From positions 1 through 64,000 of the forward strand of contig JAVCCM010000156.1 in the NCBI GenBank assembly GCA_030765455.1: DNA of 64,000 bases, written 5' to 3'. The position numbers were made by a program, and so were the translations under genes. The stretch is from Candidatus Electryonea clarkiae. Its GTDB lineage: Bacteria > Electryoneota > Electryoneia > Electryoneales > Electryoneaceae. Under the pieces are notes generated by a model that was not told the DNA's origin, did no database searches, and saw only the letters and a program-made list of their open reading frames with translations. This document shows positions 18,690 through 26,817 of the stretch, in pieces (the first letter of the stretch is position 1; every line of letters begins with the position of its first letter).

Positions 18690-18824
18690 ATGTCTGACAA
18701 AAACACAGGCGGCGGAAGAACTCCCAATGATCAGCGGGCCGACGTTAAGAATCCGAACAATTCGGATTACGTTGAGGATCAGATCAACAGGGATAGTCAA
18801 GCTGCAGAAAAGGAAGACAAGTAA
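18690..18824 (+). CDS. Small hydrophilic 44-residue protein
   Basis: An ATG at 18690 with GGAG 6 nt upstream opens a 44-codon frame ending at TAA 18822-18824. The protein is very polar, lacks cysteine and hydrophobic segments, and contains KNPNNSDYVEDQINRDSQ. From memory this resembles short hydrophilic Gram-negative proteins with an NPNN-x-x-Y motif, of unknown function. It is followed by a perfect hairpin terminator at 18844, so it has its own transcript end, and sits directly before the glycosyltransferase/radical SAM operon. A precursor-peptide role is possible but unproven. Probably real: good Shine-Dalgarno, compact gene, terminator. Confidence 0.65.
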   Translation: MSDKNTGGGRTPNDQRADVKNPNNSDYVEDQINRDSQAAEKEDK

Positions 18825-18843
18825 CATCTACTTGTGAGCCTTG

Positions 18844-18880
18844 TGTGCATGCACCATCTGAGTGCATGCACATTATTTTC
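18844..18880 (+). terminator. Rho-independent terminator
   Basis: Perfect 11-bp stem TGTGCATGCAC / GTGCATGCACA with a 7-nt loop (18844-18872), followed by TTATTTTC. It lies 20 nt after the small ORF and ends 2 nt before the next gene's ribosome-binding site, so it could limit read-through into that operon. Confidence 0.75.
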
Positions 18881-18894
18881 TAGGGAGATCTACA

Positions 18895-21231
18895 ATGAAA
18901 ATTCTTCAGATCATACATGGTTATCCAATGCTTTATAATGCTGGATCGGAAGTCTATACTCAGACACTTTGCCATGGTCTTGCGTCATCAAATGAAGTAT
19001 TCGTGTTTACTCGCGAGGAAGACCCTTTCAAAAAAGACGCAAACCTGATCGTAACGAGTGACGGTACGGATAACCGAATCAAACTTTACTTAATTAACAA
19101 TCCAAGGAACCGTGACCGTTACAGAGTTCCTGAAATTGATAAGGTTTTCATCCGTGTGCTTGATGAAGTGAAACCTGATATCATTCATATTGGTCATATG
19201 AATCATCTGTCAACATCTTTGGTATATGAAGCTGCCATCCGTGGGTATCCGATTATATTTACTCTTCACGATTTCTGGTTGATGTGTCCGCGTGGGCAGT
19301 TCATGCAGATGTTCCCCCAAGATAAGACTGATCTGTGGAAAGCCTGCAAAGGACAGGATGACCGGAAATGTGCTGAACGATGTTATGCCCGATATTTTTC
19401 TGGCTCAACAATTGATTGCGAAGAGGATATCGAATACTGGTCAAGTTGGGTTGCAAGACGGATGAAGCACATTCATGAGATGATCGAGCACATTGATTTG
19501 TTCATAGCGCCATCAAAATATCTTCTGAATCGACACATATCTGAATTTGGAATTCCTTCTTCTAAACTGGTTTATCTCGATTACGGATTTGATCATAACC
19601 GGCTGATGAGTCGGGAACGAATGAATAGTGAACCTTTCACATTCGGATACATCGGAACACATATTCCTGCCAAAGGCATACAAGTGCTTCTTGATGCCTT
19701 CGGAAAACTTGCAGGTGAAACAAGATTACGAATTTGGGGTAAACCTCGTGATCAGGCAACGGACGGACTAAAGAGGCTGGCGGAGAGACTGCCTGCCGCA
19801 AATTATGATCAGATTAAATGGCATTCAGAGTATCAGAACCAGAATATCGTTCGTGATGTTTTCAATCATGTTGACGCAATTGTAGTTCCTTCAATCTGGA
19901 CGGAAAATTCTCCACTTGTTATTCATGAAGCTCAGCAGGCGCGTATTCCGGTTATTACATCTGATATCGGAGGGATGGCAGAGTATGTCAGACATGAAGC
20001 TAATGGCCTCCTGTTCAGGTATCGTAACAGTTTATCACTTTCAGAGCAGATGCAACGTTTCATTGATGATCCGGCACTTGCGAAAAGATTAGGTGAAAGA
20101 GGATACCTTTATTCAGAAACTGGAAATGTCCCTCATATACAAGAACATGTTGAATTAATCAATCATCACTATCAACAGGTGATCACTAATCGTAAAACAT
20201 CAAAAACTGAGCATCGTTCGGGACCATGGAGGATCACATTTGATACTAATCCTGATACTTGTAATCTGCATTGTATCATGTGTGAACAGCATTCAACATA
20301 TCGGAAACACAATTTTAATCAAATAAACAGACACCGAATCATGCCATTTGATATGATTGAACGTGTGGTAAAAGAAACTGTGCCAAACGGTTTACGGGAA
20401 ATTATTCCTTCTACAATGGGTGAACCTTTATTATACCCTGACATAGAAAGGATCATTGAATTATGTCGTGAGTATAACCTGAAATTGAACCTCACAACGA
20501 ACGGGACATTCCCGAAACACAGCGCTGCAACCTGGGCTGAAGAAATTATTCCTATTAGCTCAGATGTGAAAATATCAATGAATGGGGCTTCACGGAAAAC
20601 ACAGGAAGCCATCATGGAGGGATCAAATCTGGAAAATACTCTCAACAATATTCAAACATTTTGTAGTATTCGTGATGAGCTCAAAATTAATGGCACTAAC
20701 GGTTGCAGAGTCACACTCCAACTCACTTTTCTTGAGAGAAACATGCATGAAATTACAGATCTCGTGAAAATGGCTATTGATATGGGAGTTGATCGTGTTA
20801 AAGGTCATCACGTCTGGACTCATTACCCTGAACTTGAACAACAATCGCTCAGAAGAAGTCCCGAAGTTATTAAGAAGTGGAATGATGTAGTAAGGGAGAG
20901 TGCTAGGATTGTCAAATCAAAGTTCCTACCCAATGGAAAACGTCTGATTCTTGATAATTTTAATACTTTGGAAAAATCAGCAACAGATGATATTCATCAA
21001 GGAGGACGTTGTCCATTTCTCGGACACGAAGCCTGGATCAATACAGAAGGGAGATTTGATCCATGTTGCGCACCAGATGACTTGCGCCGTGGATTGGGAA
21101 GTTTCGGAAATATATGCAATGAAAGTTTCATGGATATCTGGCGAAGTGAAGCATATAAGAATCTTATCAGAACTTATCCGACCAGATCATTGTGTATTTC
21201 ATGCAATTTGCGTAAACCGGCGGAGGAATAA
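18895..21231 (+). CDS. Fusion: GT4-like glycosyltransferase - radical SAM/SPASM protein
   Basis: A 778-residue two-domain protein. I start at 18895 (AGGGAG upstream) rather than 18862, so that the GT fold begins MKILQIIHGY. Residues 1-430: a GT-B glycosyltransferase of the family 4 type, with GYPMLYNAGSEVYT at the acceptor side and the donor-binding PSIWTENSPLVIHEA. Residues 440-778: radical SAM domain with the cluster motif C456-x3-C460-x2-C463, then TNGTFP, and a SPASM-like end with C706, C724/C725, C767 and C770 for an auxiliary cluster. SPASM proteins often modify peptides, so a glycosylating and radical-modifying enzyme is plausible. Substrate unknown. It overlaps the next gene by one base (TAATG), so the two are coupled. 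Confidence 0.88.
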   Translation: MKILQIIHGYPMLYNAGSEVYTQTLCHGLASSNEVFVFTREEDPFKKDANLIVTSDGTDNRIKLYLINNPRNRDRYRVPEIDKVFIRVLDEVKPDIIHIGHMNHLSTSLVYEAAIRGYPIIFTLHDFWLMCPRGQFMQMFPQDKTDLWKACKGQDDRKCAERCYARYFSGSTIDCEEDIEYWSSWVARRMKHIHEMIEHIDLFIAPSKYLLNRHISEFGIPSSKLVYLDYGFDHNRLMSRERMNSEPFTFGYIGTHIPAKGIQVLLDAFGKLAGETRLRIWGKPRDQATDGLKRLAERLPAANYDQIKWHSEYQNQNIVRDVFNHVDAIVVPSIWTENSPLVIHEAQQARIPVITSDIGGMAEYVRHEANGLLFRYRNSLSLSEQMQRFIDDPALAKRLGERGYLYSETGNVPHIQEHVELINHHYQQVITNRKTSKTEHRSGPWRITFDTNPDTCNLHCIMCEQHSTYRKHNFNQINRHRIMPFDMIERVVKETVPNGLREIIPSTMGEPLLYPDIERIIELCREYNLKLNLTTNGTFPKHSAATWAEEIIPISSDVKISMNGASRKTQEAIMEGSNLENTLNNIQTFCSIRDELKINGTNGCRVTLQLTFLERNMHEITDLVKMAIDMGVDRVKGHHVWTHYPELEQQSLRRSPEVIKKWNDVVRESARIVKSKFLPNGKRLILDNFNTLEKSATDDIHQGGRCPFLGHEAWINTEGRFDPCCAPDDLRRGLGSFGNICNESFMDIWRSEAYKNLIRTYPTRSLCISCNLRKPAEE

Positions 21232-22889
21232 TGATTGACTGGAGAAATACGTGTATAGCAGAAGATTATTCTTATCATCTGTACCAGGGAAAAGAATTTT
21301 ACAAGTACAGATTTGATCATGTCCTGAAATATCATCCACCCGGATTTGCTGCTGTCAGTCGTGACGGGATGGCATGGCATATTGATGCTACAGGTAAGGC
21401 AGCATACAGTAGCCGGTATCTAAGGACGTTCGGCTTCTATGATGAACGCGCGGCTGTAGCGGATCAACAAGGCTGGACACATATCATCACGGATGGAAAC
21501 ACCCTTTATACTCAAAGATACTGCTGGTGTGGGAATTTTCAGGAGGGACTATGCACAGTAAGAGATGAGGAGGGCAACTATTTTCATATTGATCATACAG
21601 GAAAAGAAAAATACTCAAAAAGATGGAGATATACAGGGGATTTTCGAGATGGAATAGCAGTTGTTCAGAGTATCGAAGGGCTGTCATCTCATATAGTTAA
21701 AGAGGGAAGCTTGCTGCATGGTCGCTGGTATCAGGACTTGGATGTCTATCATAAAGGAATTGCAAAAGCAAAAGACATCGATGGCTGGGTGCATATTGAT
21801 AAATCTGGCAAACCGCTATATCAAAGAAGATTCTATATGATTGAACACTTCTATAATGGTCAAGCACGTGTTGAGAATTTTAATGGAAGCCTTGAGATAG
21901 TTGCTGAAGATGGAAATACCATAAAATCACTACGTCCTGCCACTAAAAGTGCGTTTTCTGAACTTTCCTGGGATATGGTTGGCTTCTGGAAGACCGAGAC
22001 CATTGCGGCAGCAGTAAAATCGTGTATTGCAGAAGCATTGCCAGGAACAGATACGACCGTGTCGAAGTTGTGCAGAATGCCCATACACAACACTCAAAAA
22101 CTTTTGAGAGCATTAGGTGAACTTGGGATTGTGGACTGTATGAGCACAGGTGAATGGCAATTGACAGAGAAAGGGCAGTTCCTAAAAAGGGATCACCAGT
22201 TGACACTTGCTGAAGCTGCCTTGGAATATGCAGGAGCATTGCAGACGCCATGGAAAGATCTTCATCATGTTTTGATAAACAACGATAATTCTTCAGGGGA
22301 AATCTTTAAAGAAATAGCTAATGACTCGACAAGAAAATATACACATCATAGAATGCTCCGCAGTTATGCTGAACATGACTACAGAAAATTAATCCCGCTA
22401 TTACCGATCAAGCCCGGAGACAGTGTTCTTGACGCAGGTGGCGGTGACGGTGTTTTTGCTGAGATGATCCTTGGGTATTACAGAGATGTTAATGTTCATG
22501 TTCATGTTCTTGATCTTCCAGGAATTATAGAGATGATGCCTAAAAATATTACAAGTACGGGATGTGATCTTTTCCAGAAATGGCCGGCTCAGGGAGATGT
22601 TGTAATACTTGCTCGAGTACTCCATGATTGGAATGATGAAAAAGCTTTGCAAATCCTGAGGAACGCTCATCATGCTCTCAATTTTGAAGGAAGACTTATC
22701 CTCCTTGAAATGTTACTGCATGAAGAAAATTATTATGGCAGCCTATGCAATCTGCACCTCTACGCTGTAACAGGTGGCAAAGAACGCTCAGAGGGACAGT
22801 ATAAAGAGTTACTTAGACAAGCAGGATTTTCGTCAATTATTATAATGGAGCAAAATGTCCCCGCATTAATTATTGGAGACAAGATATGA
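21231..22889 (+). CDS. Fusion: WG-repeat domain - O-methyltransferase
   Basis: A 552-residue protein. Residues 30-230 hold five to six WG-type repeats (beta units such as GFAAVSRDGMAWHID, GIAKAKDIDGWVHID), usually a binding or scaffolding fold. Residues 240-330 resemble the winged-helix dimerisation domain of family-2 O-methyltransferases. Residues 370-552 form a SAM methyltransferase with VLDAGGGDG (399-407) and the catalytic-type His465 in LHDWNDEKA. Starts at the stop of the GT/radical SAM gene with GGAGG upstream. The shared operon suggests that both enzymes act on the same molecule, perhaps held by the WG domain. Substrate unknown. Confidence 0.85.
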   Translation: MIDWRNTCIAEDYSYHLYQGKEFYKYRFDHVLKYHPPGFAAVSRDGMAWHIDATGKAAYSSRYLRTFGFYDERAAVADQQGWTHIITDGNTLYTQRYCWCGNFQEGLCTVRDEEGNYFHIDHTGKEKYSKRWRYTGDFRDGIAVVQSIEGLSSHIVKEGSLLHGRWYQDLDVYHKGIAKAKDIDGWVHIDKSGKPLYQRRFYMIEHFYNGQARVENFNGSLEIVAEDGNTIKSLRPATKSAFSELSWDMVGFWKTETIAAAVKSCIAEALPGTDTTVSKLCRMPIHNTQKLLRALGELGIVDCMSTGEWQLTEKGQFLKRDHQLTLAEAALEYAGALQTPWKDLHHVLINNDNSSGEIFKEIANDSTRKYTHHRMLRSYAEHDYRKLIPLLPIKPGDSVLDAGGGDGVFAEMILGYYRDVNVHVHVLDLPGIIEMMPKNITSTGCDLFQKWPAQGDVVILARVLHDWNDEKALQILRNAHHALNFEGRLILLEMLLHEENYYGSLCNLHLYAVTGGKERSEGQYKELLRQAGFSSIIIMEQNVPALIIGDKI

Positions 22890-23126
22890 ATTAGAATATT
22901 GAACGAGAAATCGGGGACAATATATCTATTTCTCTCTGTATTTCCTTCAAATAATACCTGCATCCTATGATCACCGAGTGAGTTATATGATGCTGCATTT
23001 TTGAAACTCCGTTTCGTGTTATTCTTGCCATAGTTAAAAATATATCAGATAATTCCTGATTTCAAGATATTGATATATTATCCTCAGAATTATTACAACA
23101 GTAAAAGGATCAGTCAGTTGTCGAAA

Positions 23127-23288
23127 AGTAGTTCACTTTCGTTGAAAGTGAATCAAACTTGGATTGAGTAGTAGATGTTACCTGTTTGAAACACGACTCA
23201 ATAATTTGCAGAAAAAGAGAATTTACTTACTAAAAAGATGATTTGCCTTCAGAAAAAGACGATTCACTTTCGCCGAAAGTGAACTACT
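23127..23288. repeat. 162-bp MITE-like element with 28-bp terminal inverted repeats
   Basis: The ends AGTAGTTCACTTTCGTTGAA... (23127-23154) and its inverse (23261-23288) match at 26 of 28 positions. Each end is itself a palindrome around TTCACTTTCG..CGAAAGTGAA. The core has no coding potential and carries an internal repeat of CAGAAAAAGA. The rest of 22890-23381 holds nothing I recognise. A non-autonomous mobile element is the simplest reading; no target duplication was established. Confidence 0.7.
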
Positions 23289-23381
23289 CTTCAGATTAAG
23301 TCCATTTTACTCAGTGTTATACGCTATTGCTTTGGGGGAATCTGGGGACAACATATTGTTTAAGGTGAGCTTGTCTTATCA

Positions 23382-23594
23382 TCAGATTGCAATTGTTTCA
23401 CGAATTGCATCATCAGGTAAACCGCGGACAGCATCCTCGCGTCTGTCTTTGAGTATCAGGGAAATAGCTGCTTTAAGGCTCTTTTTACATTCCTCAATAT
23501 TTCTTCCCTGTCCATTAGCGCCCGGCATCTCGGGACGATATGCAATATACCACTTGCCGTCTTGTTCGATAATTGCAGTGAATTCGTTTTGCAT
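23382..23594 (-). CDS. HicB-like protein, apparently without HicA
   Basis: A 70-residue protein with the HicB_lk-type partial RNase-H fold: EFTAIIEQDGKWYIAYRPEMPGANGQG, then ECKKSLKAAISLIL (quoted in parts). I choose the ATG at 23594; ATGs at 23600 and 23612 are alternatives and none has a strong ribosome-binding site. HicB proteins are usually antitoxins paired with HicA, but no HicA-like frame is seen on either side, so this is an orphan or a stand-alone regulator. The C terminus lacks a clear DNA-binding domain. Confidence 0.75.
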   Translation of the reverse strand: MQNEFTAIIEQDGKWYIAYRPEMPGANGQGRNIEECKKSLKAAISLILKDRREDAVRGLPDDAIRETIAI

Positions 23595-23639
23595 TATCAT
23601 TACAGGAAACATAATTTTAACGATCTCAGGTCAAATGAA

Positions 23640-23745
23640 CCAAAAAGAAAAACCACAAAGTACTCGAAGAATTCGCAAAGAGCGTGAAGAGGACCTTTGC
23701 GACTACTTTGTGTTCTCTGCGGTTAATGGTTTCAATCTGGTTGAT
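23640..23745. repeat. Imperfect inverted repeat of the 'CTTTGCG/CACAAAG' type
   Basis: CCACAAAGTACTCGAAG...CGCAAAG on the left and CTTTGCGACTACTTTGTG on the right form an imperfect inverted repeat between hicB and the mutase gene. The TTTGCG words recall those in the spacers at 3519-3756 and 6507-6749, suggesting a dispersed intergenic repeat family. Noncoding. Confidence 0.5.
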
Positions 23746-23748
23746 CTT

Positions 23749-25413
23749 TCAAATAGATTTATACGTTCCCCATACCTCCTCCAACGCCATGCAAATCTCG
23801 CCTAATGTCATATACCCTTCAACCGCATCAAGGATTACAGGCATAAGATTTTTTTCTCCCCTGGCGGTTTCTTTTATATTGTCCAACGTTCTTTGAACGA
23901 AATCTGCCTGCCGCCTGGTCCTTTTTACTTCCTGAACACGGGCGATTTGTTGTTTCTCTTCTTCGGGATCGACTTTTAACAGGTCTTCATGATGAGATGA
24001 TTCTTCAATAAACTTATTGACTCCAACGATTACTTTATTACCATTCTCAATTTCCATTTCGTACCTGTAAGCTGCCCTGGCAATCTCGGTCTGGAAATAC
24101 TGGTTCTCAATTGCTGCTACCGAACCGCCCATATCCTGAACTGTTTCCATAATTTCGAGGGCTTTACCTTCGATTTCGTCTGTTAGTTTCTCTACATAAT
24201 AACTTCCGGCAAGAGGATCGATGGTTTCGGTAACTCCTGCTTCATAGGCAATAACCTGTTGAGTACGGAGGGCAAGTTTTACCGAGGCTTCCGTGGGCAG
24301 TGCAAGCGCTTCATCACGGCTGTTCGTATGAAGACTCTGTGTTCCACCTAACACTGCAGCAAGAGCTTCTATGGTTGTACGAACTACGTTGTTATCTATC
24401 TGTTGCGCGGTAAGTGTACTGCCGGCAGTCTGTGTATGAAACCGCAGCTTGGTTGAGAGAGGATTCTTTGCCTTAAATGTTTCCTTCATCATCCTGGCAT
24501 AAATGCGGCGGGCTGCACGGAATTTCGCGGCTTCCTCAAATAAATTGGAATGAGAATTGAAGAAGAATGCCAGCCTCGGAGCGAAACTGTCTATTTCCAA
24601 TCCGGCTGACAATGCAGCTTCGATATATGCGCGGGCATTTGCAAGGGTGAAGGCGATTTCCTGTTCAGCAGTTGATCCGGCTTCACGGATATGATAGCCG
24701 CTGATTGAAATTGTATTAAAACTTGGTGTGTTTTCCTGGCACCAGGCAAAGATATCCGTTATCAATCGCATTGATGGTTTTGGGGGAAAACGGTAGGTGC
24801 CGCGAGCTATATATTCTTTTAAAATATCATTTTGGATAGTCCCATTTATTTTATTCTTGGGGACATTCTGCTTTCCCGCCATTGCAGTGTACATTGCCAG
24901 GAGAATTGCGGCGGTGGAGTTGATGGTCATGGAGGTAGAGATTTTATCTAATGGAATACCTTCCAAAAGAACTTCCATATCCGCCAGACTGTCAATCGCT
25001 ACGCCAACCTTGCCTACTTCACCCGAAGCGAGATGATGGTCGGAATCGTAGCCGATCTGGGTAGGCAGATCGAAAGCCACCGATAATCCGGTCGTTCCTT
25101 GTGAAAGCAAATATTTATAGCGTTTATTTGAATCCTCGGCAGTGCCAAATCCGGCATATTGACGCATTGTCCAGAATTTGCCGCGGTACATTGTCGGTTG
25201 AACCCCGCGAGTGAATGGATACATTCCCGGAAATCCTAATTGATTCATGTATTCGGAATGTTCTAAATCACCCTCGGGAGAATAAACACGTTCGATCTCA
25301 TATTCTCCATCCGTGGTAAACACTTTTTTTCTTTCGGGTCTTTTTGCTAACGTTTTGGAAAGAATATCAGCTTCCCACTTGTTTTTGCCCTGCTTAAGAG
25401 AATCATTCGCCAT
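23749..25413 (-). CDS. Methylmalonyl-CoA mutase large (catalytic) subunit
   Basis: A 554-residue TIM-barrel subunit of the two-chain mutase that interconverts methylmalonyl-CoA and succinyl-CoA with adenosylcobalamin. Signatures include [24 protein letters not shown] (in parts), [25 protein letters not shown] and [15 protein letters not shown]. The B12-binding domain (about 130 residues, DxHxxG) is absent, as in archaeal-type and many bacterial split enzymes, and no small subunit is encoded nearby. GGAG lies 8 nt before the ATG. Stands alone, probably in propionate or odd-chain metabolism. Confidence 0.95.
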   Translation of the reverse strand: MANDSLKQGKNKWEADILSKTLAKRPERKKVFTTDGEYEIERVYSPEGDLEHSEYMNQLGFPGMYPFTRGVQPTMYRGKFWTMRQYAGFGTAEDSNKRYKYLLSQGTTGLSVAFDLPTQIGYDSDHHLASGEVGKVGVAIDSLADMEVLLEGIPLDKISTSMTINSTAAILLAMYTAMAGKQNVPKNKINGTIQNDILKEYIARGTYRFPPKPSMRLITDIFAWCQENTPSFNTISISGYHIREAGSTAEQEIAFTLANARAYIEAALSAGLEIDSFAPRLAFFFNSHSNLFEEAAKFRAARRIYARMMKETFKAKNPLSTKLRFHTQTAGSTLTAQQIDNNVVRTTIEALAAVLGGTQSLHTNSRDEALALPTEASVKLALRTQQVIAYEAGVTETIDPLAGSYYVEKLTDEIEGKALEIMETVQDMGGSVAAIENQYFQTEIARAAYRYEMEIENGNKVIVGVNKFIEESSHHEDLLKVDPEEEKQQIARVQEVKRTRRQADFVQRTLDNIKETARGEKNLMPVILDAVEGYMTLGEICMALEEVWGTYKSI

Positions 25414-25522
25414 TTTTCAAACTCCGGTTTAGAGATAATTTGCAATTCTTATCGAAAAAAATTAAATCTTCCAAACAATAAAATCTATTCGTTATTCCAT
25501 TGATTCATCTGGCTCAATGGGT

Positions 25523-25604
25523 TGTCATTCTCGGGCTTGACCCGTGAATCCACCATTAGCATTGAATCTGAGCATAGATTCCCGGGTCAAGCCCGAGAAT
25601 GACA
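25523..25604. repeat. Palindromic 'CATTCTCGGGCTTGACCCG' element
   Basis: TGTCATTCTCGGGCTTGACC... (25523-25550) and its inverse (25577-25604) form a long hairpin-capable pair with only one mismatch in the 28-bp arms. Both arms are G+C-rich in an AT-rich spacer. A decayed copy lies at 41248-41324. The remaining parts of 25414-25921 hold nothing recognised. Confidence 0.8.
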
Positions 25605-25921
25605 AAATACCACAAAGCAAGTGAACTGATCTACTGTTCAATATCAACAAAATGGATATGCTTTCTATTGTATGGCATCTGGGTTTAAGATATATAATAT
25701 TATTATTGATTGTACCTACTCAGTAATATAATATTAATAATTTTACTGATGACATTTTCAGAATAATTCATGTAAATTGAAGTATCGAGAGATACTTCTT
25801 GAAGATAATGAATATTGTCGTTTTTCATTCGCAGATAGTCAGTAAACCAACAGGCTGAAAGCTAATTAATCTCGAAAGCTTACGATACTGTTTACATTGA
25901 AGGAGGATAGAGGCGAATTTC

Positions 25922-26689
25922 ATGAGCACAAGGCATTACAAATTTCAAGGAAATGTTATTGAAGGAATAACCATTGATTTCTGGAACTCGATTGCTGATG
26001 ACAACAACTATGAATTAAGAACCCAGAAAAGAGCTGAAATTACACATAAATGGCTGATTTCTCATGATTATCACGTCAAAACAGAAGAAATAGCTGCACT
26101 TTTTGATTCATTTACAACAGATTGGTATCAACAATGGCGAAAGACACAATTTACTCTTGGACCACTTGATTGTGTCGCACAAATACTCAAAGGTTTGAAA
26201 ATAAAACTGCGCCCATCATTAGTTGAGGAATTAGCAACGATAATTGAAGAAGTCGTTCTCGATTTTCCGCCGAAATTGATTGACGGTGTAGTTGATGCCA
26301 TCGCCAGGCTGCATGACGATTTACTGCTCGGCATAATATGCGATACGGCGATCAGTGGTCCCCACTCCATTAATGCGCTATTGAAAGATTGGGGAATATC
26401 CCGGTTTATTGATGTTCGAGCCTACTCACTGGATGTAGGTGTATCAAAACCGAATTCGGTGATATATAGAAATGCCCTGGATCAAATGGTAGTTGACCCA
26501 AACCGCGCGATACATTTCGGCGATCTGGAAGAGACTGACGTTAAAGGCGCAAAAGATTTTGGAATGTTTGCAGTACGATTTGATGGTTGCAAGGGTGACC
26601 GGGAGCGCAAAAAAAGGACGAGAGCTGACATGATTGTCGAATCGTGGGAAGAATTTATGTCTGCACTGACTGTTTCTGATCATGTGTAA
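25922..26689 (+). CDS. HAD-superfamily hydrolase
   Basis: A 255-residue HAD-type phosphatase-like protein. Motif I is TIDFWNSI: the nucleophile Asp is present, but the usual second Asp is replaced by W, as in several DxW-type HAD subgroups. Motif II is CDTAISG, motif III the Lys in VSKPNSVIY and motif IV HFGDLEETDVKGA. A helical cap lies between motifs I and II (about 30-115). AGGAGG lies upstream of the ATG. Substrate unknown. Its neighbours offer no hint. Confidence 0.82.
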   Translation: MSTRHYKFQGNVIEGITIDFWNSIADDNNYELRTQKRAEITHKWLISHDYHVKTEEIAALFDSFTTDWYQQWRKTQFTLGPLDCVAQILKGLKIKLRPSLVEELATIIEEVVLDFPPKLIDGVVDAIARLHDDLLLGIICDTAISGPHSINALLKDWGISRFIDVRAYSLDVGVSKPNSVIYRNALDQMVVDPNRAIHFGDLEETDVKGAKDFGMFAVRFDGCKGDRERKKRTRADMIVESWEEFMSALTVSDHV

Positions 26690-26716
26690 TATTAATATAT
26701 TTAAAAATATAAATCT

Positions 26717-26740
26717 TAATAGTGGATCAACTCACTATTA
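26717..26740. other. Perfect AT-rich hairpin between genes
   Basis: TAATAGTG and CACTATTA form an 8-bp stem with an 8-nt loop, 28 nt after the HAD gene and 78 nt before the next gene. No U-run follows, so it may be a weak terminator or a symmetric operator rather than a clear intrinsic terminator. Confidence 0.35.
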
Positions 26741-26817
26741 CACAAATTCATTGCCCAGCTTAATTGTAAAGTAGATCAGTTTTTATTGTGTTTAACCAAA
26801 CACACCTCGGAGCCATC

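Noticed and set aside
23314-23805. 163-codon plus-strand frame over hicB and the mutase end
   Set aside because: Antisense to two recognisable genes and runs through a dispersed repeat.
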